A DNA stretch of 64,000 nt from contig LNDP01000023.1 in the NCBI GenBank assembly GCA_001464665.1, positions 780,157-844,156 on the forward strand, read 5' to 3'. Every line of letters starts with the position of its first letter. The first letter of the stretch is position 1. The notes under the pieces are model-generated. The model worked only from the letters and a program-made list of their open reading frames with translations. It ran no database searches and was not told where the DNA came from. The position numbers and the translations under genes are program-made. Positions 8,293 to 16,442 of the stretch are shown here, in pieces. The DNA comes from Acidobacteria bacterium Ga0074141 (GTDB lineage Bacteria > Acidobacteriota > Blastocatellia > Pyrinomonadales > Pyrinomonadaceae).

Positions 8293-8727
8293 ATGATCGA
8301 CGAAATTGACCGGAAAATACTTACCGAGCTGCAGGAAGATGCGCGGACGAGCTTTGCCGAGCTTGGCCGGCGGGTCGGGCTGACGACGCCGGCCGTTATC
8401 GAACGCGTCCGCAAGCTGGAAGATGCCGGGATAATCACCGGCTATCGGGCGGAGATAGACACGGCAAAGGTCGGGCTGCCGATCACCGCCTTTGTCCGGA
8501 TGAGCATAACGGGCGTCGATTACAGCCACATCATCGAGGTCGCCCAGGGGTCGAGCGAAGTGCTCGAGTGCCATCGCGGCACCGGCGGCGATAGCTTCAT
8601 AATGAAGGTCGCCGTCGCCTCCGTCGAACACCTCCAGGAGATCATCGACAAACTCACCCCCTACGGCATAACAACCACCGCCATCGTCCTCTCCTCCCCC
8701 GTAAAACGCCGAACGATAAAGGTTTGA
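8293..8727 (+). CDS. Lrp/AsnC-family transcriptional regulator
   Basis: This 144-residue protein has an N-terminal winged helix-turn-helix (IDEIDRKILTELQEDARTSF, then VGLTTPAVIERVRKLEDAGII) and a C-terminal RAM ligand-binding domain (ECHRGTGGDSFIMKVAVASVE around residues 95-115). Family members sense amino acids as octamers. Its divergent placement against phhA makes aromatic amino acids the likely signal and the phenylalanine/tyrosine genes the likely targets; this is an inference from position. No strong Shine-Dalgarno sequence is present before the ATG. Confidence 0.94.
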   Translation: MIDEIDRKILTELQEDARTSFAELGRRVGLTTPAVIERVRKLEDAGIITGYRAEIDTAKVGLPITAFVRMSITGVDYSHIIEVAQGSSEVLECHRGTGGDSFIMKVAVASVEHLQEIIDKLTPYGITTTAIVLSSPVKRRTIKV

Positions 8728-8780
8728 TCTGTTGCGGCTCGCCGCCCTGTATGCGGAAGTGGAACCAAAGGGGGATCGTA

Positions 8781-9239
8781 TTAAATATACAGTTTCGCCC
8801 CGCGGCCGCGTCGGCGTAGGGTGCGGCGGATACGGCCTGCCAGCACTTCTTGAAACGGCTGGAATTCTCGGACCCATTTAATGCACCACGATTCTTCTCG
8901 ATATTCGCTAGGAATTTCCTCTCGATATAAATGCAGGAACATAAGACGAAAGAATGTGTGTTCGTCGGAATACTCGGTCAGGTACTCGCCGCCCCATTTT
9001 CCCAAATAACGCTGCATACAAAAAAAGACCAGATGGCATTCAAGTATGTCCTCCGGGAACTCGCGCGACCTTTCAACGCTGTCAACGAAATCGTCCATAC
9101 CGAGCTGGTCGGGTCCGAAACGGTTCCCTCGTGCCTCCGCGAACTTGTAGCCATCGAACCGGAGGGCACAGGTGGCAATAGAATCGTCAAGTGAGAGTGC
9201 TTTGGCATTCATATGAAGAGAATAGATCAAATCGGACAT
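8781..9239 (-). CDS. Hypothetical protein downstream of a structured leader
   Basis: The 152-residue product starts MSDLIYSLHMNAKALSLDDS. An open frame continues upstream to 9347, but it crosses a clear intrinsic terminator (9294-9339). The ATG at 9239, preceded by AGAGGT, is therefore the likely start. No domain is recognised. The protein is rich in aromatic residues and arginine and ends in a basic stretch (GRIRRTLRRRGRGAKLYI). The transcript may begin at the promoter near 9438-9466, passing through the candidate structured RNA. Confidence 0.55.
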   Translation of the reverse strand: MSDLIYSLHMNAKALSLDDSIATCALRFDGYKFAEARGNRFGPDQLGMDDFVDSVERSREFPEDILECHLVFFCMQRYLGKWGGEYLTEYSDEHTFFRLMFLHLYREEIPSEYREESWCIKWVREFQPFQEVLAGRIRRTLRRRGRGAKLYI

Positions 9240-9293
9240 TTCATAAATACTTGACCTCTTACCGTGATGGCGGCCGGAGATACATCGGGGAAT

Positions 9294-9339
9294 AAAAAAA
9301 GGAAAAGCCGCTAGGTTTTGACACCCGGCAAGCTTTTCC
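9294..9339 (-). terminator. Intrinsic terminator of the candidate RNA
   Basis: GGAAAAGC (9332-9339) and GGCTTTTCC form a perfect eight-pair outer stem, with further pairs inside. The stem is followed on the minus strand by seven Ts (9294-9300). Confidence 0.85.
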
Positions 9340-9431
9340 TCCGTCAAGGTTGCGAACTAACCAATCTAACTAACTAACTGCTACCGAAGTAGCGACTAAC
9401 TAATCTAACCAACTAACGAGCAACCTCAACA
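9294..9431 (-). ncRNA. Candidate small RNA or riboregulatory leader
   Basis: On the minus strand a promoter (-35 TTGAAG at 9461-9466, 17-base spacer, -10 TAACAT at 9438-9443) predicts transcription from about 9431. The transcript would contain a domain closed by GGTTGC/GCAACC (9420-9425 with 9348-9353) and an inner GCTAC-TTCG-GTAGC hairpin with a C(UUCG)G tetraloop (9380-9393). Both flanking arms are made of TTAG/GTTAG repeats. An intrinsic terminator with seven Ts follows. It contains no sizeable reading frame. It resembles no riboswitch class I can name. Whether it is a stand-alone RNA or a leader of the gene at 8781-9239 is open. Confidence 0.5.
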
Positions 9432-9437
9432 CTTTCT

Positions 9438-9466
9438 ATGTTAACAAAAACTGAACGGCCCTTCAA
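9438..9466 (-). promoter_or_regulatory. Putative sigma70 promoter of the candidate RNA
   Basis: TTGAAG (9461-9466) and TAACAT (9438-9443) are separated by 17 bases on the minus strand. Confidence 0.5.
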
Positions 9467-9568
9467 ATGCGCCCAGAGCGCACGGCGGGGTCGGGCGGGT
9501 TTTCGGCCGGGACGAGTTGGGGTATTATGTCGTGGCGAATTTAGATTCTTTTGGGGATTGGTTTCTTT

Positions 9569-10015
9569 ATGATGCAGCAGCAGGCGGTGGCGGCGGCGGA
9601 GGCTCGGCAGTGTTTCGGGTGCAATTTTGAGGCGGTCTCGGCGGAGACCGCGTGCCCGCGTTGCGGGAAGAAGGTGTTCTTCACGGCCGGGAATATCAAA
9701 ACACGCGGCATTATTTTGGTCGCTCTCGGGCTTTTTATCGCGGGGTTGATCGGCGCGGTCAGCGTGGTCGTCGGAGGGATCGTTTTCTATGCCTCGGGCG
9801 ATCCGGAAAAGTCGCGGAAATTGATGGAGGATGCGCACATCTTGCTTGGTGCGGCGGGCCTATTTGCCGTGTTGATCCTCTTCGGGTTTCATATGATCAT
9901 CTCCGGCGGATGGATGATCGCCTTCGGCAAACGCAACCGGGCGACGGTATGGGTAATGTGGATCCTGCTTGCAATGATACTTGTGGCCGGCGGCTTTATC
10001 TCGATGTTCACTTGA
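9569..10015 (+). CDS. Zinc-ribbon membrane protein, function unknown
   Basis: The protein has 148 residues from ATG 9569 (MMQQQAVAAAEARQ). A longer frame would need a TTG start with no support. Two CxxC pairs (CFGCNF and CPRCGKK) form an N-terminal zinc ribbon in the first 35 residues. Three hydrophobic helices follow: about 44-72 (GIILVALGLFIAGLIGAVSV), 88-112 and 120-148. Zinc-ribbon plus membrane-helix proteins are common and mostly uncharacterised. It is transcribed away from the candidate RNA and converges on the aldehyde dehydrogenase. Confidence 0.75.
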   Translation: MMQQQAVAAAEARQCFGCNFEAVSAETACPRCGKKVFFTAGNIKTRGIILVALGLFIAGLIGAVSVVVGGIVFYASGDPEKSRKLMEDAHILLGAAGLFAVLILFGFHMIISGGWMIAFGKRNRATVWVMWILLAMILVAGGFISMFT

Positions 10016-10021
10016 TATTAA

Positions 10022-10214
10022 ATAGTGAATGGTGAACGGTGAATAGAAAAGGCAAGTTCGAGGTTTTCGGGTGTGGTTTTTTCTGTCGGAGTAAGTGCGA
10101 AGTGATAGGTGTGAAGTTTGTGAAACGTGAATCGTAAATTGTGAATAGAAAGAAGGCAGAACCGGTGACCCCGAATCCTGCCTTTCTCTATTCTCTATTC
10201 TCTATTCACCATTC
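10022..10214. repeat. Period-7 degenerate repeat arrays, inverted pair with a hairpin
   Basis: Successive heptamers such as ATGGTGA and ACGGTGA (10022-10049), then AAGTGAT, TGAATCG and TAAATTG in one register (10093-10154), fill this intergenic space. An inverted array of TCTATTC units (three exact copies, then ACCATTC) occupies 10187-10214 up to the aldehyde dehydrogenase stop. AAGGCAG (10153-10159) pairs with CTGCCTT (10178-10184) and is followed by a T/C-rich tract. This could terminate the convergent genes. Confidence 0.8.
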
Positions 10215-10215
10215 A

Positions 10216-11757
10216 CTACCCGATCTCCACCTCATCGATCTGGGCTTTTTGGAGTTTGCCGCTGTAATCGACGTATAGTGATTTCCATTCGGTGAAGATG
10301 TCGAGCACCTGTGTGCCGGCTTCGCGGTGGCCGTTGCCGGTGGCTTTTGTGCCGCCGAAGGGCAGGTGGACCTCGGCGCCGATGGTGGCGGAGTTTACAT
10401 AGCAGATGCCGGTGTAGAGCTCCTGCATCGCGTAAAAAGCCTTGTTCACATCCTGCGTATAAATGGCGGACGAGAGGCCGTATTTTACACCATTTACGAT
10501 CTCGATCGCTTCATCGAGCGTCGAGAACGGCACGACGCTGGTGACCGGGCCAAAGATCTCTTCCTGCTCGATCCGCATGCCGGGCTTTACGTCAGAAAAT
10601 ACGGTCGGCTCAAGGAACCAGCCCTTGGCGTAGTTGCCCTTGGTCAGGCGGTTGCCGCCCGCGGCAAGCGTTGCCCCGTCGACCTTTTTGCCGATCTCGA
10701 TATAGCCCTGTATCTTCTGCATCGCGTCCTCGTGGATCACGGGGCCGACGTCGGTCTTCGGGTCAAGCCCATTGCCGACGCGGAGTGCCTTTACGCGTTC
10801 GACCAGCTTTGCGACGAATTTCTTATAGATCTTTTTGTGAACGACCAGCCGCGACGAGGCCGTGCACCGCTGGCCGCTGGTGCCAAATGCACCCCAGAGC
10901 GAGCCATCGACGGCGTTGTCGATGTCGGCGTCGTCCATCACGATGATCGCGTTCTTTCCACCCATTTCGAGCGAGACTATCTTGTTGTCGCGGGCACACG
11001 CCTCGGCGATCTTGCGGCCGGTATCGGTCGAACCGGTGAAGGAGATAAGCCGGACGTCTTTGTGATCGACAAGTGCCGCACCGGCCTCGCCAAAGCCATT
11101 GACGAGATTGACGACGCCCTTCGGAATGCCTGCCTGCTCGCACGCCTTGACCAGATTAAGCGCCGAAAGCGGCACGTCCTCGCCCGACTTGATGACGACC
11201 GTATTGCCGCAAACGAGTGCGGGGATAAGCTTCCACGACGGGATCGCCATCGGGAAATTGAACGGCGTGATGAGCCCGCACAAGCCCACTGGCTGGCGGA
11301 CGCACATCGCAAACTTGTTCTTCATCTCGGCGGGCGTCGTAAAGCCATGCAGCCGCCGGCCTTCGCCTGCCGTGTAATAGGTGCAGTCGATGGCTTCCTG
11401 AACGTCTCCTCCCGCTTCCTTGAGCACCTTGCCCATCTCGCGGGTCATCTCTTCGGTAAAGCGCTGCTTGTTGTCGCGGAGGATCTCAGCCAGGCCAAAA
11501 AGCAGCTCGGCCCGCTTCGGAGCCGGAGTTTGCCGCCACTTGGTGGCCGCCGCCTTTGCCGCCGCGACCGCACGATCCACATCCTCGGCGTTCGATTTCG
11601 GGAAACGGCCGACGATGTCGGTCGTGTCCGCCGGGTTCACATTCTCAAACCACTCGCCCGAAGCGCTCTTTACCCACTCGCCGCCGATGTAGTTGTGATA
11701 GGTCGCAACCGTCGTCTTGTTCGAATTCTTCTCTTTCGCCTTCTTTGCCTTTGCCAT
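10216..11757 (-). CDS. NAD(P)-dependent aldehyde dehydrogenase
   Basis: This 513-residue ALDH-superfamily enzyme oxidises an aldehyde to its acid. It has the catalytic cysteine in [15 protein letters not shown] (about residue 309), the general base in [12 protein letters not shown], the oxyanion region [14 protein letters not shown] and the Rossmann motif [12 protein letters not shown]. The C-terminal [21 protein letters not shown] is typical of a broad subgroup that includes alpha-ketoglutarate-semialdehyde and aminoadipate-semialdehyde dehydrogenases. The substrate cannot be fixed from sequence or context. A lysine-rich leader ([15 protein letters not shown]) precedes the domain. Confidence 0.92.
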   Translation of the reverse strand: MAKAKKAKEKNSNKTTVATYHNYIGGEWVKSASGEWFENVNPADTTDIVGRFPKSNAEDVDRAVAAAKAAATKWRQTPAPKRAELLFGLAEILRDNKQRFTEEMTREMGKVLKEAGGDVQEAIDCTYYTAGEGRRLHGFTTPAEMKNKFAMCVRQPVGLCGLITPFNFPMAIPSWKLIPALVCGNTVVIKSGEDVPLSALNLVKACEQAGIPKGVVNLVNGFGEAGAALVDHKDVRLISFTGSTDTGRKIAEACARDNKIVSLEMGGKNAIIVMDDADIDNAVDGSLWGAFGTSGQRCTASSRLVVHKKIYKKFVAKLVERVKALRVGNGLDPKTDVGPVIHEDAMQKIQGYIEIGKKVDGATLAAGGNRLTKGNYAKGWFLEPTVFSDVKPGMRIEQEEIFGPVTSVVPFSTLDEAIEIVNGVKYGLSSAIYTQDVNKAFYAMQELYTGICYVNSATIGAEVHLPFGGTKATGNGHREAGTQVLDIFTEWKSLYVDYSGKLQKAQIDEVEIG

Positions 11758-11780
11758 ATCAATTAGGTTACAGCCAAAGA

Positions 11781-11825
11781 AGAAAAAGTTCCAAGCGAGC
11801 CGCCGCCCGCCTGGAACTTTCTTAA
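11781..11825 (-). terminator. Intrinsic terminator after the HtrA gene
   Basis: AAAGTTCCA (11785-11793) pairs with TGGAACTTT (11812-11820) around a GC-rich loop. On the minus strand it is followed by TTTTTCTTCTTT. It lies just past the protease stop codon and before the aldehyde dehydrogenase. Confidence 0.75.
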
Positions 11826-11844
11826 TTTGATCTGCAGAAAACGG

Positions 11845-13356
11845 CTACTGGACCGTGAACTGGACGTACTTCAGGATGGCGGTCGAGCCGCCGGGGACGG
11901 GCGAGAGTACGTGGAGCACGACCGGGTCGCCGGGTTTGAGGCCGGCGGCAAACTTGGTAAAGGTCGCCTGGTCCGTGACCGCCTGGCGGTTGATGCGAAT
12001 GATGATGTCGCCGCGGCCGAGGGCGTCAACTCCATTCGAGAGCTTGACGTCGGCAATGAAGCTCGCGGGGTTTATCTCGCGGACAACTAGGCCGCCTTCG
12101 AGCTTGAGCGAGGTGGCCATTGCCGGCGAGACCTCGGTCAGCGTCAGGCCAAAGGGCTTGGTCGCATCAACGGGCGGCTCGACCGGTGCGGGCCGATTGC
12201 GGCCTCTGAGTCGGGCGTTGCCGATCGTGCGCTCGCCGAGCGTCATCTCGACCGACCTGCGTTCCATCTTGTCGCCGACCTCGCGAAGGAAGGTGACTTG
12301 GACGTCACTCTCCGGCCTTGTCGCCGCAACTTTCTCGATAAGATCCGAGGCTCCTTTGATCTCCTGGCCGTCAAAAACGATAACGATGTCGCCGGTCTCG
12401 AGCCCCGCGGCGGCGGCCGGACCGTCCTCATCGCGGACGTCGGTGATGATCGCACCGCGCGTCTCGCCGAGGCCGTAAACTTTTGCGAACTCCGTCTTTA
12501 CCGAGTCGAGATAAACACCGAGGTAACCACGCTGAACTTTTCCGTTTGCACGGATCTCCTCATAAACCTGCCTCGCCTCTATCGCCGGAAGAGCAAAGCC
12601 GACGCCGTTGTAGTCGCCGGTCGAAGTGGCGATCTGCGAATTTACGCCGATCACGTCGCCTTTGAGGTCAACGAGCGGCCCGCCGGAGTTTCCGCGGTTG
12701 ATGGCGGCATCGGTCTGGATAAAGCGTTGGAAGGGCGTCGAAACAGCGGTCTCGCGACGGGTCTGCGAGACGATGCCAGCAGTCACCGTGCGGTTCAGCC
12801 CAAAAGGCGAACCGATGGCAAGCACCCAGTCGCCGACGCGGACGTTTTCCGAATTGCCAAAGCGGAGGTAAGGAAGCGCCTGCCCAATGTTTACCTTAAG
12901 GACGGCGATGTCGGTTTCGTCATCAAGCCCGATGAGTTCGGCCGGATGCTCCTCGCCCGAATCGAGCCGGACGGTTATCTTGACGGCGTTCTCGACGACG
13001 TGGGCGTTGGTGACGATGTAGCCCGACGGGTCAACGATGAAGCCGCTGCCGATGGCGGTCGCGGGCCGCGTCGGCATCTGGCGACGGAAGAATTCGAGAA
13101 TGTCGTCCGGCACTTCCTGCGAATCGCGTGAGGCCATTTCGGCCGGGCGAGCCTTTGCGTCGATGCTGACGACCGCCGGGCCGGCTTTCTTGGCAACGGC
13201 CGCCATCGAATCGGAAAATGAGGCAAGCGTCATCACCCGCTCGGCCGGAGCCTCAGCGGTAACTTGTCCGTATGCCGCCGGAGCGCCGATGAGCGAAAGA
13301 ACAGCTAAAAACAACAACCCCGAAACCCTGGGCTTATCACCGCTTCTTAAAAACAT
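11845..13356 (-). CDS. Periplasmic HtrA/Deg-type serine protease with two PDZ domains
   Basis: The protein has 503 residues from ATG 13356, chosen because GGAGG lies 8 bases before it; an ATG five codons earlier overlaps that site. Order: signal peptide (LLFLAVLSLIGAPAAYGQ); trypsin-like domain with His in TNAHVVENA, Asp in DDETDIAVLKV and Ser in GNSGGPLVDL; then PDZ1 (about 290-380) and PDZ2 (about 395-500). All three catalytic residues are present. DegP/DegQ-type enzymes degrade misfolded envelope proteins. It is monocistronic, with a terminator downstream. Confidence 0.95.
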   Translation of the reverse strand: MFLRSGDKPRVSGLLFLAVLSLIGAPAAYGQVTAEAPAERVMTLASFSDSMAAVAKKAGPAVVSIDAKARPAEMASRDSQEVPDDILEFFRRQMPTRPATAIGSGFIVDPSGYIVTNAHVVENAVKITVRLDSGEEHPAELIGLDDETDIAVLKVNIGQALPYLRFGNSENVRVGDWVLAIGSPFGLNRTVTAGIVSQTRRETAVSTPFQRFIQTDAAINRGNSGGPLVDLKGDVIGVNSQIATSTGDYNGVGFALPAIEARQVYEEIRANGKVQRGYLGVYLDSVKTEFAKVYGLGETRGAIITDVRDEDGPAAAAGLETGDIVIVFDGQEIKGASDLIEKVAATRPESDVQVTFLREVGDKMERRSVEMTLGERTIGNARLRGRNRPAPVEPPVDATKPFGLTLTEVSPAMATSLKLEGGLVVREINPASFIADVKLSNGVDALGRGDIIIRINRQAVTDQATFTKFAAGLKPGDPVVLHVLSPVPGGSTAILKYVQFTVQ

Positions 13357-13463
13357 ACGAAAAACCTCCATTTCCCGACCGCGTACGGCCTTAACAATTA
13401 GTCCACTAAGGGTATCAAAAGATGCCCAAAAACCGAAAATTTATTTCGCCCCGTCGGTATGGC

Positions 13464-14420
13464 TCAGGGCCTGAGGAGCACTTTGAGCGTTCCTTTCTGC
13501 CCGGCGGCCGTAACCGCCTCAACGGCATCGGCAAGCTTAAACTCTTCACTAATGAGGTCCGAAACCTCGATCTGCCCCGCGGCAAGTGCATCGACCGCCG
13601 GCTGAAACCGCCCGCATCGCGAACCGACGATCGTGATCTCCTGAACTACAATTCGCCAGGCTTCCCAAGTTGGTTTTCCCGCAAAGGTGGATTTCAGGAC
13701 TATCTTTCCCCGCGGCCGGACCAGATCGACCGCCGAGGCAAAGCCGGATTCGGAACCGCTTGCCTCAATGACCACATCGAACGAGCCCTCGAGCCCTTTG
13801 GTTTCGCCCGCAAGTATGGGGCGAATGCCGGTCCGCTCTGCTCGGTCAAGTTTTGATGAATGTTTGCCGATCAGGGATGTATGCGGCGTCAGCGTCCGCA
13901 TCGCCCGGGCACAGAGGATGCCGAGCTTGCCGTCTCCGATAACGGCGACGCGGGTTTCGGCGGTGATATCAACCTGCTCCGAGATGCCAATGGCGGCGGC
14001 GAGCGGCTCGATGAAGACGGCCTGCTCGTTCGGAACGGCGTCCGGCACCGTGACCAGATTTCGCGTCGGCAGACGGAGAAATTCGGCATGGGCGCCGTCA
14101 CGGCCGATGATGCCGAGCACGGTCCGCTCCGGGCAGTGTCGCGGGTCACCGGCAAAGCACCGCTCGCATTTGCCGCATCCGGCATTTATCTCGCCGGCGA
14201 CACGGCGGCCCAAAAGCTGCGGAGCATCGGGAGACTCTTCAACCACGCCGATGAACTCATGGCCGAGCGTTCCGGTAAATCCGGCATAGCCGCGGATGAT
14301 CTCAAGATCGGTATTGCATATCCCCGAAAGCGAAACGCGGACCAGTGCCTCGCCCTCGGCCGCCGGACGCGGCACATCGCGGAGCATAGGGCTTCCATTC
14401 TCGGCTCGTAATGCAAGCAT
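13464..14420 (-). CDS. Zinc-dependent medium-chain alcohol dehydrogenase
   Basis: This is a 318-residue MDR-superfamily oxidoreductase. Catalytic zinc ligands: Cys in SLSGICNTDLEI and His-Glu in GTLGHEFIGVV. The structural zinc cluster is in NAGCGKCERCFAGDPRHCPE, with four cysteines. The cofactor fold follows at VAVIGDGKLGILCARAM, slightly degenerate from GxGxxG. It is shorter than the usual 340-350 residues but ends cleanly (GTLKVLLRP). The substrate is unknown; polyol or threonine-type dehydrogenases are the nearest groups. It is divergent from a lipoprotein gene. Confidence 0.9.
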   Translation of the reverse strand: MLALRAENGSPMLRDVPRPAAEGEALVRVSLSGICNTDLEIIRGYAGFTGTLGHEFIGVVEESPDAPQLLGRRVAGEINAGCGKCERCFAGDPRHCPERTVLGIIGRDGAHAEFLRLPTRNLVTVPDAVPNEQAVFIEPLAAAIGISEQVDITAETRVAVIGDGKLGILCARAMRTLTPHTSLIGKHSSKLDRAERTGIRPILAGETKGLEGSFDVVIEASGSESGFASAVDLVRPRGKIVLKSTFAGKPTWEAWRIVVQEITIVGSRCGRFQPAVDALAAGQIEVSDLISEEFKLADAVEAVTAAGQKGTLKVLLRP

Positions 14421-14475
14421 TTCGCAATCATATCCCGAAGCGGCCGGGCGAAACTAGTCGGCCCGCAACCGCTGA

Positions 14476-14504
14476 TTTACTTTCAAATCGGCTGTCAATA
14501 TACT
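14476..14504 (+). promoter_or_regulatory. Promoter of the lipoprotein gene, almost leaderless
   Basis: TTTACT (14476-14481), a 17-base spacer and TATACT (14499-14504) predict a transcription start near 14511, three bases before the ATG at 14514. No Shine-Dalgarno sequence lies in between. Confidence 0.55.
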
Positions 14505-14513
14505 TTACGGATA

Positions 14514-15110
14514 ATGAAACGCAAAAATTCCATCACTTTCCTGCAAAGAGCTTTCGGCCTTTTTGTTGTGCTCGGTTTGGTCGGGACGATGCTCGCCTGC
14601 GGCGATGCGGCACTGAAGGGCGGCGGCGCATCGGCTACCGAGGCTTATAAGAAACTGTACGAAGCCGTTAAATCCAAGAACACCGAAGCTATCAAGTCGA
14701 ACATGAGCAAGAAGACGCTCGAATTTGCCGAAATGGTCGCTGCGAGAAACAATACGCCGATCGAAAAGGTCTTCGAGAACGGCTTTACCGCGACGACGAT
14801 GGCCGATTCGCTTCCCGAGATTCGCGACGAACGCACCGGCGACGAGTTCGCGGCTGTCGAGGTCTGGAACGGACGCGACAACAAGTGGGAAGACATCGGC
14901 TTTGTAAAAGAGGATGGAGTTTGGAAGCTCGCAGTCGGCGAGATGTTTGGCGGAACGTTCAAGTCGCCGGGCAAGGGCCGCGACCAGCGTGAAAAAGAAG
15001 CGGCAAATGCGGTCGGCAACACGATGATACCGGCATTTCCCGGGATCAACACGAACGCTAACGTAAATATCAAGCCGGTGGTGCCGCGGCCGGCCGCTAA
15101 CACGCAATGA
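14514..15110 (+). CDS. Lipoprotein with a DUF4878-like fold
   Basis: The 198-residue product has a lipoprotein signal: hydrophobic segment AFGLFVVLGLVGTM followed by the lipobox LAC at about residue 29. The middle part (ATEAYKKLYEAVKSKNTEAI, FVKEDGVWKLAVGEMF) resembles the DUF4878/nuclear-transport-factor-2-like lipoproteins. The tail (FPGINTNANVNIKPVVPRPA) is Asn/Pro-rich and probably disordered. Its stop overlaps the next ATG by four bases (ATGA). Role unknown. Confidence 0.8.
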   Translation: MKRKNSITFLQRAFGLFVVLGLVGTMLACGDAALKGGGASATEAYKKLYEAVKSKNTEAIKSNMSKKTLEFAEMVAARNNTPIEKVFENGFTATTMADSLPEIRDERTGDEFAAVEVWNGRDNKWEDIGFVKEDGVWKLAVGEMFGGTFKSPGKGRDQREKEAANAVGNTMIPAFPGINTNANVNIKPVVPRPAANTQ

Positions 15111-15427
15111 TCAGGAGCGAGGACCTCGCGGCAGTGATAGAACAATACCGACGCCACGGTTGGGAGCCGCGGCGTCTTCTTTTTACGGTGCCGCCCGCGG
15201 GCGATGTGATTTCGCAGCTTCCGGCGGGGACGGAGATGAACGAAGCCGCGGTTGATGCCATCTGGTTCACGCGCCGCTCGCGCGAGGGCGATGTCGCCTG
15301 GGAACTTCGCCGGCTTTCGGGCTCACCATATGCCTTGGTCGAGGTGATCGCCGACGGCTCGGGCGAAGCCGAGGCAGAGGAACGGTTGACGGCGGCAGCG
15401 GAGAGAATGGCTGAAAGAAGTCTGTGA
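15107..15427 (+). CDS. Hypothetical 106-residue protein coupled to the lipoprotein
   Basis: The ATGA overlap with the upstream lipoprotein gene indicates translational coupling. The sequence (VIEQYRRHGWEPRRLLFTVP, then AVDAIWFTRRSREGDVAWEL) looks like a compact alpha/beta cytoplasmic protein. No signal peptide, membrane helix or known motif is visible. Codon use is like that of its neighbours, so it is probably real. Confidence 0.65.
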   Translation: MIRSEDLAAVIEQYRRHGWEPRRLLFTVPPAGDVISQLPAGTEMNEAAVDAIWFTRRSREGDVAWELRRLSGSPYALVEVIADGSGEAEAEERLTAAAERMAERSL

Positions 15428-15473
15428 ACGTTTACGCGAAGAAACTCACCCCGCGTAAGTAAAGGTCTCAAGA

Positions 15474-15770
15474 ATGACGAAGGATGAATATAAACTTTTG
15501 GATAATGCGATAACGGGGCTAGATCGTTTATTTGATTTTCAGACTAGTGTTTATGATCTCTATGCGTTGATAGTTGCTACTTCGCGGGCGCTTGCCGGGA
15601 CCGAATACTCTCCGATCCTAGATAAAACATCGGATGCGCTTTACAGGCTCGTGACGTCTGACGACAAAGTCAGCGATGAACGACTTGAGGCGTTAGCGAT
15701 CACTGATGACTTACGAATATTCATTGCCGAGAAACTCGAGCCCTACGATTCCCAAGAGATTTCAATCTGA
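15474..15770 (+). CDS. Hypothetical 98-residue acidic protein
   Basis: This small, helical, acidic protein (MTKDEYKLLDNAITGLDRLF, ending in KLEPYDSQEISI) has no recognised domain. It resembles small immunity-like or unassigned proteins in composition only. A hairpin (TTACGCG at 15432-15438 pairing with CGCGTAA at 15452-15458) lies just before the gene. Its AT content is higher than that of the flanking genes, which may mean more recent arrival. Confidence 0.5.
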   Translation: MTKDEYKLLDNAITGLDRLFDFQTSVYDLYALIVATSRALAGTEYSPILDKTSDALYRLVTSDDKVSDERLEALAITDDLRIFIAEKLEPYDSQEISI

Positions 15771-15794
15771 CTCACTCCCGAAAAAAGTTTTCCC

Positions 15795-15822
15795 TTGACA
15801 TCGAGCGCGTATCACGTAAACT
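15795..15822 (+). promoter_or_regulatory. Sigma70-type promoter
   Basis: A consensus TTGACA (15795-15800), a 16-base spacer and TAAACT (15817-15822) precede the gene at 15837. The TTG of the -35 box could be misread as a start codon of a longer reading frame. The promoter argues against that and places the start at ATG 15837, only about 8 bases after the predicted transcript start. Confidence 0.65.
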
Positions 15823-15836
15823 TGAGTTTGTTGACA

Positions 15837-16442
15837 ATGATGTTCAAACACCTCGATGCCCAAGTAGTTCAAGTTTGGGACGGCTTGCGGCCGATGACAA
15901 AGAAGATGCTTGAGCGGCTGCTCGAGCCGACCGGGCTTCTCCTCTCAAATCCGACTCAGCAGAAGTTTCACTACGACGCCCATGCCGATTGGGAACTGAG
16001 CCAGTTGCTGACTGCGCTTGATGACCAGATGAAGGCGAAGAACGCCGTTGGAACCGAGGAAGCAGCCCATCTTGCAGAGACTTGCGTCAAGATCCTCGAG
16101 GCTCAGTGCGGCTCGGCGGAGGTCTTTATTCAGCTTGCTCAAAGGGCGCTGAAACAGCACGACTATAACCGCTTTGAAAAATTGGCGGAACACCTTTTGG
16201 AACGCTTTTCGGCCGGCGAGATCGCCGAGATAATCCGCCAGACGGAGCTTCCGCAAATTCGTGCGATCGCATACGAAACGCTCGTGCTCTTCCCGCCGCA
16301 GTCGATGATCCCGCTGCTCGATGATCCCATCTATGCCGAGATCGCCTTTCAGGTGCTCGAGCAAAAGGCCTTTGAGTTTGAAAGCGAAGAGGCACGCGAC
16401 CTGCTCGAGCAAATAGAAATGGAAAACGGCTTCCCTGTTTAG
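15837..16442 (+). CDS. Hypothetical helical repeat-like protein
   Basis: The 201-residue product starts MMFKHLDAQVVQVWDGLRPM. The sequence is almost wholly helical, with amphipathic segments (CVKILEAQCGSAEVFIQLAQ, HDYNRFEKLAEHLLERFSAG) that resemble HEAT- or TPR-like helical hairpins. It has no signal peptide. Its stop codon lies inside the stem of the terminator at 16425-16459. It converges on glyA. Function unknown. Confidence 0.65.
   Translation: MMFKHLDAQVVQVWDGLRPMTKKMLERLLEPTGLLLSNPTQQKFHYDAHADWELSQLLTALDDQMKAKNAVGTEEAAHLAETCVKILEAQCGSAEVFIQLAQRALKQHDYNRFEKLAEHLLERFSAGEIAEIIRQTELPQIRAIAYETLVLFPPQSMIPLLDDPIYAEIAFQVLEQKAFEFESEEARDLLEQIEMENGFPV

Noticed and set aside
8257-8877. 206-codon minus-strand frame opposite the Lrp/AsnC gene
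   Set aside because: Proline/arginine-rich composition without motifs; the plus-strand gene is clearly real.
9240-9347. Extended N-terminus for the gene at 8781-9239
   Set aside because: The extension would be encoded by an intrinsic terminator and the structured RNA region; ATG 9239 is the better start.
10022-10214. CRISPR array
   Set aside because: The units are 7 bases long, degenerate and contiguous without spacers; no cas genes are near.
10327-11766. 479-codon plus-strand frame opposite the aldehyde dehydrogenase
   Set aside because: Antisense shadow caused by GC-rich third positions; the minus-strand protein has a complete catalytic signature.
15795-15836. TTG-initiated N-terminal extension of the gene at 15837
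   Set aside because: The TTG is part of a consensus TTGACA -35 box with a matching -10 downstream.
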